Assembly (NCBI GenBank): GCA_021108035.1
Contig: JAIORQ010000008.1
Location: forward strand, 1-39,687
Direction of reading: 5' to 3'
Length of the DNA: 39,687 nt
DNA from: Bacteroidales bacterium
Lineage (GTDB): Bacteria > Bacteroidota > Bacteroidia > Bacteroidales > JAADGE01
Shown here in pieces: positions 7,223 to 14,298 of the stretch. The notes beneath the pieces were generated by a model. It worked only from the letters and a program-made list of their open reading frames with translations. It did no database searches and was not told the DNA's origin. The first letter of the stretch is position 1. Each line of letters begins with the position of its first letter. The position numbers and the translations under genes are program-made.

Positions 7223-8559
7223 AATCATTAATCCACAACATCTATTTTAAAATTGCAGTAATTGTATTCATCGCAATACTGTTACTCCTGCCATCGGCAA
7301 TGATCATGAATTTGATTAGAGAACGGGAAGGAGTTCAACAAGAAGCCATTTGGGAAGTCAGTTCTAAATGGGGAGATTCACAAACTATTAGCGGACCTTT
7401 TATAACAATTCCGTATTATCGTTATGAAAAACAAATTCAAGAAGATAAAAGTGTTAAATATTTGAAATATAAAGAACATATACATCTTCTTCCTGAAAAT
7501 CTTGAAATAAAAGGGAATATTAATCCTGAAGAAAAACGCAGGGGTATCTATGAAATTGTCGTTTATGAATCTGATTTGCAAATATCAGGTGAATTTAAAA
7601 GCATTAATCCTGTTGAGTTAAATATTGATACAGCAAATATTTTATGGGATAAAGCTGTGCTTACAATTGGTATAAGCGACTTAAGAGGAGTGGAAAATCA
7701 AGTTTTACTGAATTGGGACAATGAAGAATTCCTTTTTAATCCGGGAACAACTACATCTGATTTAGTTTATAGCGGTATCAATGCAAATTTACCTGAAATT
7801 AAACATAATAATGATGATAATATTTATAAATTCTCATTAAAATTGGATTTAAAAGGAAGTCAATTGTTGTATTTTACTCCACTTGGAAAAACAACAAATG
7901 TAAATCTTAAATCAACTTGGAACAATCCGAAATTTGACGGTTCATACATAACAGACAGCAATGATGTCAACGAATCAGGCTTTACCGCAAATTGGAAAAT
8001 ACTTCATTTAAACAGAAATTTCCCGCAAGTTTGGACAAATATTCAATATCAAATTTCTCAATCAGCATTTGGAGTAAATTTAATTTTACCGGTTGACAGT
8101 TATCAAAAAACAACGAGAGTTGCAAAATATGCTATCTTGTTAATTGCTTTAACTTTCCTTGTATTCTTCTTTGTTGAAGTTATCAGGAAAGTATTTATCC
8201 ATCCGATACAATACATTCTCGTTGGTATTGCATTAATTGTGTTTTATACTTTACTGTTATCTTTCAGTGAACATATGATGTTTAATATTGCTTATCTTTT
8301 ATCATCAGTTCTAACTATCGGATTGATTACATGGTATGTAAAAGTGATTTTAAAGAAGTGGAACCTAACTCTGTTAATGACCGGTATTTTACTAATTTTA
8401 TATTCATTTATCTTCATAATAATTCAAATACAAGATTATGCTTTACTGATAGGAAGTATAGGGGTATTTATAATTCTTGCCTTGGTTATGTATTTTTCAA
8501 GAAAAATAGACTGGGGGGAAGTGAAAGATGAAAATAAAATTGAAAAAAATGTAAGCTAA
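7219..8559 (+). CDS. creD: CreD-like inner membrane protein
   Basis: 446 residues, typical for CreD. It has an N-terminal membrane anchor (about 10-32), then the conserved start of the periplasmic domain (LIREREGVQQEAIWEVSSKWG, then GPFITIPY), a large beta-rich periplasmic region to about residue 295, and five or six closely packed C-terminal membrane segments (about 300-435). CreD belongs to the CreBC regulon in enterobacteria and is linked to envelope integrity; its biochemical role is unknown. In Bacteroidota it is often near a small winged-helix regulator, as here at 3629. The ATG overlaps the preceding frame by 4 bp, and a strong terminator follows. Confidence 0.88.
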   Translation: MKSLIHNIYFKIAVIVFIAILLLLPSAMIMNLIREREGVQQEAIWEVSSKWGDSQTISGPFITIPYYRYEKQIQEDKSVKYLKYKEHIHLLPENLEIKGNINPEEKRRGIYEIVVYESDLQISGEFKSINPVELNIDTANILWDKAVLTIGISDLRGVENQVLLNWDNEEFLFNPGTTTSDLVYSGINANLPEIKHNNDDNIYKFSLKLDLKGSQLLYFTPLGKTTNVNLKSTWNNPKFDGSYITDSNDVNESGFTANWKILHLNRNFPQVWTNIQYQISQSAFGVNLILPVDSYQKTTRVAKYAILLIALTFLVFFFVEVIRKVFIHPIQYILVGIALIVFYTLLLSFSEHMMFNIAYLLSSVLTIGLITWYVKVILKKWNLTLLMTGILLILYSFIFIIIQIQDYALLIGSIGVFIILALVMYFSRKIDWGEVKDENKIEKNVS

Positions 8560-8565
8560 AACTTC

Positions 8566-8600
8566 AAACCTGACAGGAGTTATAAACCTGTCAGGTTTTT
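8566..8600 (+). terminator. Rho-independent terminator after creD
   Basis: AAACCTGACAGG (8566-8577) pairs perfectly with CCTGTCAGGTTT (8587-8598), followed by a T-run. It closes the envelope cluster. The hairpin at 17128 after the SNF2 gene uses nearly the same arms. Confidence 0.85.
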
Positions 8601-8612
8601 ATATTATCAATC

Positions 8613-8753
8613 ATGAAAAAAATAAGAATATCAGAAATATTATCAGCATTTGTATTTTTGCCGCCGGCTAAAAACTGCTTATTTAAAACTATAAGAAAGA
8701 TTGCAAAGTTCTGGTTCAATTTTGCGGGGAGGGTTTTGGGAATGTTTTTGTAA
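8613..8753 (+). CDS. Possible small basic membrane-associated peptide
   Basis: An ATG-started frame of 46 codons (MKKIRISEILSAF..., ending FAGRVLGMFL). It is basic and hydrophobic (LSAFVFLPPA, FWFNFAGRVLG). It starts just after the creD terminator and has no recognisable promoter or family. It could be a real small protein or chance; there is no further support. Confidence 0.2.
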   Translation: MKKIRISEILSAFVFLPPAKNCLFKTIRKIAKFWFNFAGRVLGMFL

Positions 8754-8822
8754 AATTGCATGAAACAATTCAGTCTTAAACATTTTTTTCTGTAATTTTA
8801 CAGCTCGTAAAACATTAAGCAG

Positions 8823-11288
8823 ATGATAAAAAATCCCGAATTAGAATTAGCTGACGAATTTGTACAATATACTAACCGAAATATCTTTCTTACAGGTAAA
8901 GCAGGAACCGGAAAAACTACTTTTCTTAAATCATTAAAACACAAATCTCTGAAACGAATGGTGGTTGTTGCACCAACCGGAGTTGCTGCAATTAATGCCG
9001 GCGGTGTTACAATACATTCATTTTTTCAACTTCCTTTCGGGCCGATTATCACGGAAAAAGTTGCAGGTTATAAAATCAATAATCCTAATTTTAAACAAAA
9101 ATTTAATAAACAAAAGATAAACATTATCAAAACATTAGACCTTTTGGTAATTGATGAAATATCAATGGTAAGAGCCGATATTCTTGATGCAATTGATGAA
9201 ACTCTGCGTCGTTATAAAAATCGTTTCCTCCCTTTCGGAGGAGTGCAATTGCTGATGATCGGCGACCTGCAACAATTAGCACCCGTTGTGAAGCATGACG
9301 AAATGCATATATTAAGTCCTTATTATCAATCAATGTATTTTTTCAACAGCAAAGCATTACAAGAAGCAAATATGATTACTGTTGAACTCAAACATATTTA
9401 CCGACAAGATGATAATGTATTTATTGAAGTTCTGAACGAAATAAGAAACGATGCTCTCACAAAAAAATCTTATGATTTACTTCACAAAAGATATATTCCC
9501 GAATTTAAACCGGCGAATAATCAAGGGTATATCACATTAACAACACACAATAATTCAGCAAATATTATTAATGAAGAAAAATTAGAACAAGTTAACGGGA
9601 AATTACATAAATTCAAGGCAATTGTTCAAGGTACTTTTTCGGAATATGCCTATCCTACTGATTTTGAATTAGAATTAAAAGTTGGTGCACAAGTTATGTT
9701 TGTGAAAAATGACAGCTCTGCCGAAAAAAGATATTTTAACGGAAAAATAGGGGAAATTACAGGCTTTGATGATAACATTATTACTGTAAAATGCGAAGGC
9801 GATTATGAAGAAATTGATGCCGGAAAGGAAACTTGGGAAAACATAAGATACAACATCAATAAAGAAAGCAAAGAAATTGAGGAAGATTTTATAGGCTCAT
9901 TCACACAATATCCTTTGAGGCTTGCTTGGGCAATCACCATTCATAAAAGCCAAGGATTAACTTTTGAAAAAGCCGTAATTGACGCATCTGCCGCTTTTGC
10001 TCACGGTCAGACTTATGTTGCATTAAGCCGTTGCAAAACGTTGAAAGGATTAGTTCTAAGTTCTAAAATCTCTGAATCAGCAATTATTTGCGACAGAGAG
10101 GTCAGAGATTTCAACAAACATTCAGAAGAAAACCAACCGGACGAAAAAGAATTGAAAAATGCAATATATGATTATCAAGCAGAACTTATTGATGATCTTT
10201 TTAATTATAAACAACTTTTTTACAGATTTAGAATATTTGAAAAGAATTTAAGAGAATATTCAGGAAATTACACAGGTAATATCGGCGAAACAATATTAGA
10301 AATCAATGAAAAAGCCTTACCGAAAATATCCGGTGTTGCTCAAAGTTTCATCAAGCAAGTTAATTCAATTTTAAAAGAAAATCCTGATGCTGAAAAAAAC
10401 AATCTTCTGCAAGAAAGGCTGAAAAAAGCAGCTGAATATTTTATTAAATTTCATGATGATGAGATTATAAAAAAACTTGAAAACAGCAGTTTTGAAACAG
10501 ACAATAATTCCGTGCAAAAAGCAATTAATGAAAGCTTGTCCTCAACAAATGAAATTCTGAATATAAAACAAAAAAGTCTAAATGCTTGCTTAACAGGTTT
10601 TAATATAAAAACATATCTTGATATAAGAGCAAAATCTGCATTAGAAGATAAAAAGAAAACAAAACAAAAATTTAAAGTACAAGAAGTTGCAACACTGTAT
10701 CCTGAATTATATGCACGTCTTAAAGAATGGCGAAAGGAAGAAGGAGAAGCAAATGATATTAAGTTGTTTATGGTAGCAGCAAATAAAACATTGCAAGAAA
10801 TTGCAAATAAACTTCCGGTTACATCAAAGCAATTAAAAGCAATTTCCGGAATAGGGAAAGTAAAATTTACGCAATACGGCGAAGATTTAATTTCAATAGT
10901 TTTGGATTTTATTCAAAACAATGATATTGACCCGAATGAAGATATGCCGGAGCCGATAAAACCTACAAAACCGGAAAAGAAAAAGAATTGGGAGATAAGT
11001 TATGAAATGTACAAAGACGGAAAAACAATAGAAGAAATTGCTAAAGCTCAAAATTTTGTAGCCTCAACAATTGAAAATCATTTGGGACGTTTTGTAGCAA
11101 GCGGGGAAATAAAAATTGAAGAATTTGTTAATGACAAAACTGTCCAAACAATAAAAACTTATTTTGAAAAACACCCAAACACAACTCTTACAGATGCCAA
11201 AACTGCATTGCCAAATGAAATTACTTGGTCTCAACTAAAATTAGTTCAGCATTATATGGAATTTTCAAAACAAAAAATGAATGAATAA
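8823..11288 (+). CDS. PIF1-type DNA helicase with HRDC and C-terminal helix-turn-helix domain
   Basis: 821 residues. The helicase core carries superfamily 1B motifs in order: Walker A GKAGTGKTT at residues 25-33, PTGVAAINAGG (Ia), Walker B LLVIDEISM near 107-115, GDLQQLAPV (III), GAQVMFVKND (IV), WAITIHKSQGLTFEKAVID (V) and YVALSRC (VI). After a variable helical region comes an HRDC domain (YPELYARLKEWR to about residue 695) and an HTH_40-type domain (about 725-815: KTIEEIAKAQNFVASTIENHLGRFV). HRDC and HTH tails bind nucleic acid in RecQ-type helicases. It probably unwinds DNA 5'-3' in genome maintenance; the sequence does not reveal its preferred substrate. It stands alone on the plus strand. 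A degenerate copy of its tail occurs at 13797-14186. Confidence 0.88.
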   Translation: MIKNPELELADEFVQYTNRNIFLTGKAGTGKTTFLKSLKHKSLKRMVVVAPTGVAAINAGGVTIHSFFQLPFGPIITEKVAGYKINNPNFKQKFNKQKINIIKTLDLLVIDEISMVRADILDAIDETLRRYKNRFLPFGGVQLLMIGDLQQLAPVVKHDEMHILSPYYQSMYFFNSKALQEANMITVELKHIYRQDDNVFIEVLNEIRNDALTKKSYDLLHKRYIPEFKPANNQGYITLTTHNNSANIINEEKLEQVNGKLHKFKAIVQGTFSEYAYPTDFELELKVGAQVMFVKNDSSAEKRYFNGKIGEITGFDDNIITVKCEGDYEEIDAGKETWENIRYNINKESKEIEEDFIGSFTQYPLRLAWAITIHKSQGLTFEKAVIDASAAFAHGQTYVALSRCKTLKGLVLSSKISESAIICDREVRDFNKHSEENQPDEKELKNAIYDYQAELIDDLFNYKQLFYRFRIFEKNLREYSGNYTGNIGETILEINEKALPKISGVAQSFIKQVNSILKENPDAEKNNLLQERLKKAAEYFIKFHDDEIIKKLENSSFETDNNSVQKAINESLSSTNEILNIKQKSLNACLTGFNIKTYLDIRAKSALEDKKKTKQKFKVQEVATLYPELYARLKEWRKEEGEANDIKLFMVAANKTLQEIANKLPVTSKQLKAISGIGKVKFTQYGEDLISIVLDFIQNNDIDPNEDMPEPIKPTKPEKKKNWEISYEMYKDGKTIEEIAKAQNFVASTIENHLGRFVASGEIKIEEFVNDKTVQTIKTYFEKHPNTTLTDAKTALPNEITWSQLKLVQHYMEFSKQKMNE

Positions 11289-11330
11289 AATATAACAACT
11301 ATTAATAATATTGAAACAAGTATAAATGAA

Positions 11331-11557
11331 TTAACCCGCATTATTCATCGCTTCATTATTATAATACTGCTAATTTTTTGTATATTAGTTTATTGTGTGT
11401 CAATATGTAATAAATCTACACACTCAAATTTGGGTGTCGTGTGCAATTATCTTTGTGCATCTGCTTCGTTGCAAAACCCTTGAAATATAAAGATATATCT
11501 TCAGGTTTCGACGCCTCGCATCTACACAAAGCTAATCGCATGAATTATGCGGGTTAA
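11331..11557. mobile_element. MITE-like element with 18-bp terminal inverted repeats
   Basis: A 227-bp segment bounded by TTAACCCGCATTATTCAT (11331-11348) and ATGAATTATGCGGGTTAA (11540-11557), complementary at 17 of 18 positions. The interior has nested hairpins (AAACCCTTGAA facing TTCAGGTTT around 11475-11510; CTTTGTG facing CACAAAG) and no open reading frame. Ends with TTAA allow a TTAA target, but a flanking duplication cannot be proved. It sits between convergent genes, so it may also serve as a bidirectional terminator. Confidence 0.55.
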
Positions 11558-11586
11558 GGAACTCAGGTTATTACTATTCGGTTTTA

Positions 11587-13329
11587 TTATTTCTCTATCA
11601 ATTCAATTGCTTTTTCTAACAATTCATCTTTTTTATTTTTTACCCCTAAAACTGTCGGTTTAACTTCAATATCCGGTACTATTCCAATTCTTTGTGTTTC
11701 TGTTCCGTCAGGATAATAAATTCCTGTTCCGCTTATCGCAGTTTTTATACCGCCGGGTAAATAAAACAGAGATATATTCCCATCAGCACCGGCTGTTGTT
11801 GAACCAATTACAATTGCCTTAGGGGCTGTTCGAAAAGCCATTGTCGTAAATTCTGCTTGACTCTGTGTACTCTCATTTACTAATATTACAACTTCCCCCT
11901 TATAATAATCTTTATTCTTGTGCCCTACTTTCAGACTTTTTATAAAAGTAAAGTATCCTGCATTTTTAATACTTGCTTTGGAAATTTTAACAAACTCAGT
12001 CCTTTTAGGCATCAGATGTTTCCCTAAACTATAAACAACAAATTCAGAAGGATAACATCTTAAATCAATTATCAAACCTTTAGTGTTTTTTATTTTTTTG
12101 AAAATTTTAGGTAAATATTTACGTTTTATTGAACCAAGATATAAATAAGCAATTTCTTCATTTAATAATTTAAAATAAGGATCTTCATTTTTATATTTCT
12201 TATATATGTTAATTTCTTTTGAGGAAAATGTTTTAATATTTTTGGATTGGAATTCTCCGTTTCTTATAAACTCAATATTCAATATGGTATCATTCGTTCT
12301 TAAGAGTTTGTTTGCTATATCTCGTAATTGCGTCGGATAGTTAGATGCAGGTGTATATTTTAACCTTTTCTTTACAATATCAGTTACTAATTCGTTATTA
12401 ATCTTTATAATATTATCGCCAATTATCAAACCTGTTTCTTGTCCCGGTTTATCATTATAATAATCAGTTACTATTGCTTTATTCTCAACAAATGTAATTT
12501 TAAAAGGTGCATAATTTAATCCCCAATAATTTGATAAAGCAATATCATGTCCCAAAATATTTGCATGTGTATCGTGAACTCTTGCGATTAATTCTAATAC
12601 TGCAAGTTTATATTCAATTTCATTTTTTGCATTTATAAATTTTGGTATAAATTCAGTTAATACACCTTTCCAATCTTCTTCTATTAAATTTTTGCAGGGA
12701 TAATAATACTGAATAATATTCCAATATCGATACAAAGACAATAAACGAAAACCCGCATCAAGATACTTCATATCTGAATATGTTGCCTCATTCTTAAAAT
12801 CAGGATTGCCGTTATATTTATGCAAACCAATATAATAATTATTGTTTGAACGCTTGGCATTCATAACATTCGTTAATTCAGCAATTAAAATGTTTGAAAA
12901 ATTAGAGTTTTTTATCCAATCTAAATCCGGTTTAATTTTCACATCTCCTTTATCCTCTTTATCTCCTTTTACTAACTTATATTCACCTATGCTTTTTATC
13001 CAATTCGTTAAATATTCATCTCTTTCGTAAGTGTTTTTAGATTTAATAATTTTTGGCAGAATTCTGAATAATTCAAAATCCCAATTATAATTACCTGACG
13101 CAATATTTGGATGATAATATTTTAGAAAACCCCAAATTAAACCAAGTGTTTTTAAATCTTTGATTTTCTGTTCATTTAAAACAATTGAAGTTATTTTAGA
13201 GCCATCTTTAAAATCTTTGCCTTTTTCAATAATTTCAAAATCAAGATTGGTAACAGATGTTTCTTTTGTCTGTCCTGTCGTTATAATTGTTGAAAAGCAA
13301 ATTATTATAAATATTGAGATTCTTTTCAT
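11587..13329 (-). CDS. Secreted S41 family peptidase with PDZ domain
   Basis: 580 residues. Signal peptide MKRISIFIIICFSTIITTGQ, then an N-terminal helical domain common in Bacteroidota S41 proteins (LGLIWGFLKYYHPNIASG), a PDZ-like domain (about 275-350, GLIIGDNIIKINNELV) and the peptidase core (about 375-570). The nucleophile is probably Ser490 in STQSQAEF, the S-x-A-E context of C-terminal processing and tricorn-type proteases. The conserved IIDLRCYP and GSTTAGADGN segments are present, so the enzyme looks active in the periplasm. It lies downstream of the GG-leader peptide gene on the same strand, separated by a terminator hairpin, and has no consensus promoter of its own. It may be expressed by read-through and act on that peptide, but it may also be an unrelated housekeeping protease. 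Confidence 0.87.
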   Translation of the reverse strand: MKRISIFIIICFSTIITTGQTKETSVTNLDFEIIEKGKDFKDGSKITSIVLNEQKIKDLKTLGLIWGFLKYYHPNIASGNYNWDFELFRILPKIIKSKNTYERDEYLTNWIKSIGEYKLVKGDKEDKGDVKIKPDLDWIKNSNFSNILIAELTNVMNAKRSNNNYYIGLHKYNGNPDFKNEATYSDMKYLDAGFRLLSLYRYWNIIQYYYPCKNLIEEDWKGVLTEFIPKFINAKNEIEYKLAVLELIARVHDTHANILGHDIALSNYWGLNYAPFKITFVENKAIVTDYYNDKPGQETGLIIGDNIIKINNELVTDIVKKRLKYTPASNYPTQLRDIANKLLRTNDTILNIEFIRNGEFQSKNIKTFSSKEINIYKKYKNEDPYFKLLNEEIAYLYLGSIKRKYLPKIFKKIKNTKGLIIDLRCYPSEFVVYSLGKHLMPKRTEFVKISKASIKNAGYFTFIKSLKVGHKNKDYYKGEVVILVNESTQSQAEFTTMAFRTAPKAIVIGSTTAGADGNISLFYLPGGIKTAISGTGIYYPDGTETQRIGIVPDIEVKPTVLGVKNKKDELLEKAIELIEK

Positions 13330-13376
13330 ACGTTTACAGTATAGTTAAGTGTTTCTATTGGTACTAATATTAAATT

Positions 13377-13406
13377 AAAAAGCTAATATTGAAAAATATT
13401 AGCTTT
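13377..13406 (-). terminator. Terminator/attenuator between the peptide gene and the S41 peptidase
   Basis: AAAGCTAATATT (13379-13390), loop GAAA, AATATTAGCTTT (13395-13406): a perfect 12-bp stem with a tetraloop. On the minus strand it ends in GCTTTTTAATTT, a T-run, as a terminator for the peptide gene should. Partial read-through would feed the peptidase gene 48 bp further on. Confidence 0.75.
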
Positions 13407-13457
13407 CTATGAAATCAAACAACAGTAAACTTATATAAAATAAATTCGTCCTTTAGA

Positions 13458-13601
13458 TTAGTCGTTATCAGGAAATTTAGGACATTCGTATGTCTCTTTA
13501 CACCAAAGGCGCGTCTTGAATAAACCTCCTTTAATTTCATTAAGATTAGATATTTTTTGTTTATTTAATGTTAATTTCCCTTTAAGTTTTTTCTTTTTCA
13601 T
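13458..13601 (-). CDS. GG-leader peptide, probable RiPP (class I lanthipeptide-like) precursor
   Basis: A 47-residue frame with an ATG start. Residues 1-26 form a leader of the Bacteroidota natural-product precursor type: a Lys-rich start (MKKKKLKGK), then LTLNKQKISNLNEIKGG, matching the pattern LxLxKxxIxxLxxIxGG that precedes cleavage after the double glycine. The 21-residue core (LFKTRLWCKETY, then ECPKFPDND) has two cysteines (34, 40), each preceded by a threonine (30, 37), suitable for thioether rings or a disulfide. It has an exact consensus promoter 35-70 bp upstream and a strong terminator downstream, so it is a discrete, probably abundant transcript. No LanB, LanC, radical-SAM or C39 transporter gene lies in the window, so its maturation system is elsewhere or lost. 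Family assignment rests on the leader pattern. Confidence 0.72.
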   Translation of the reverse strand: MKKKKLKGKLTLNKQKISNLNEIKGGLFKTRLWCKETYECPKFPDND

Positions 13602-13642
13602 GATAAATAATTTTTAATGTTAATAAAATAATTCTCGCAATA

Positions 13643-13673
13643 CAAAACTAAATCTTTTTCCAATACAAACAAA
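13643..13673 (-). promoter_or_regulatory. Consensus promoter of the GG-leader peptide gene
   Basis: On the minus strand TTTG (plus 13673..13670), 19 bp, TAGTTTTG (plus 13650..13643), exact -33 and -7 boxes. The start codon is 41 bp beyond the -7 box, giving a leader of about 35 nt. Confidence 0.75.
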
Positions 13674-13796
13674 CTGATTTAGAATTATTATAAACAATAT
13701 TTATCCTCAGGCTATAAGACTAATGCTTATTTTTGTTTCAATATAAAATTAAATCATTCTGAACTTTATAATAATAACAGCCGGCGGTTCAATAAA

Positions 13797-14186
13797 AAAA
13801 CAAAATACAAAAAGCAAGTAAAAGTTAAAAGTGTTGAAACAAAATATCCTGAACTATATGCACGCCTGAAAGAATGGCGATATACAGAAGCAGAAGATAA
13901 TGACCTTAAATTGTTTATGGTTGCCCAGAACCGAACTTTACAAGAAATTGCTAAAGCTCAAAATTTTGTAAGCTCAACTATTTAAAATCATTTAGGGCGT
14001 TTTATAGCAAGCGGGGAAATAAAAATTGAAGAATTTGTTAATTCGGATATTGTTACTGAAATATCTAATTATTTTGATAAGCATCCCGATTCAACATTAT
14101 CAGAAGCAAAAAACGCTTTACAGGATAAGTTTACATATTCGCAAATAAAATTTGTACAGAAACATACGGAGTTTTTGGAGAAATGA
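13797..14186 (+). pseudogene. Degenerate copy of a helicase HRDC/HTH tail
   Basis: Reading in one frame, this encodes YPELYARLKEWRYTEAEDND, LKLFMVAQNRTLQEIA, then directly KAQNFVSSTI, closely matching the C-terminus of the helicase at 8823. About 85 residues between LQEIA and KAQNF are missing; in the intact protein both sides of the gap read EIA, so the deletion may have occurred between these similar sequences. A TAA at 13983-13985 replaces the Glu codon after STI. The remainder (NHLGRFIASGEIKIEEFVN to a TGA at 14184-14186) is open again. There is no helicase core and no start. It is a remnant of a paralogous helicase (PIF1- or RecQ-type) or of a tail duplication. Confidence 0.8.
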
Positions 14187-14298
14187 TGTTTTTAATTATT
14201 TCTTTTAAAAAGAATAATTTTTCTGTTAATTTTGAAGCATATTTAAGGAAAATAAAATAAGCCTAATTTGTAAAAATATTTCAAAAAATATCTGAAAA

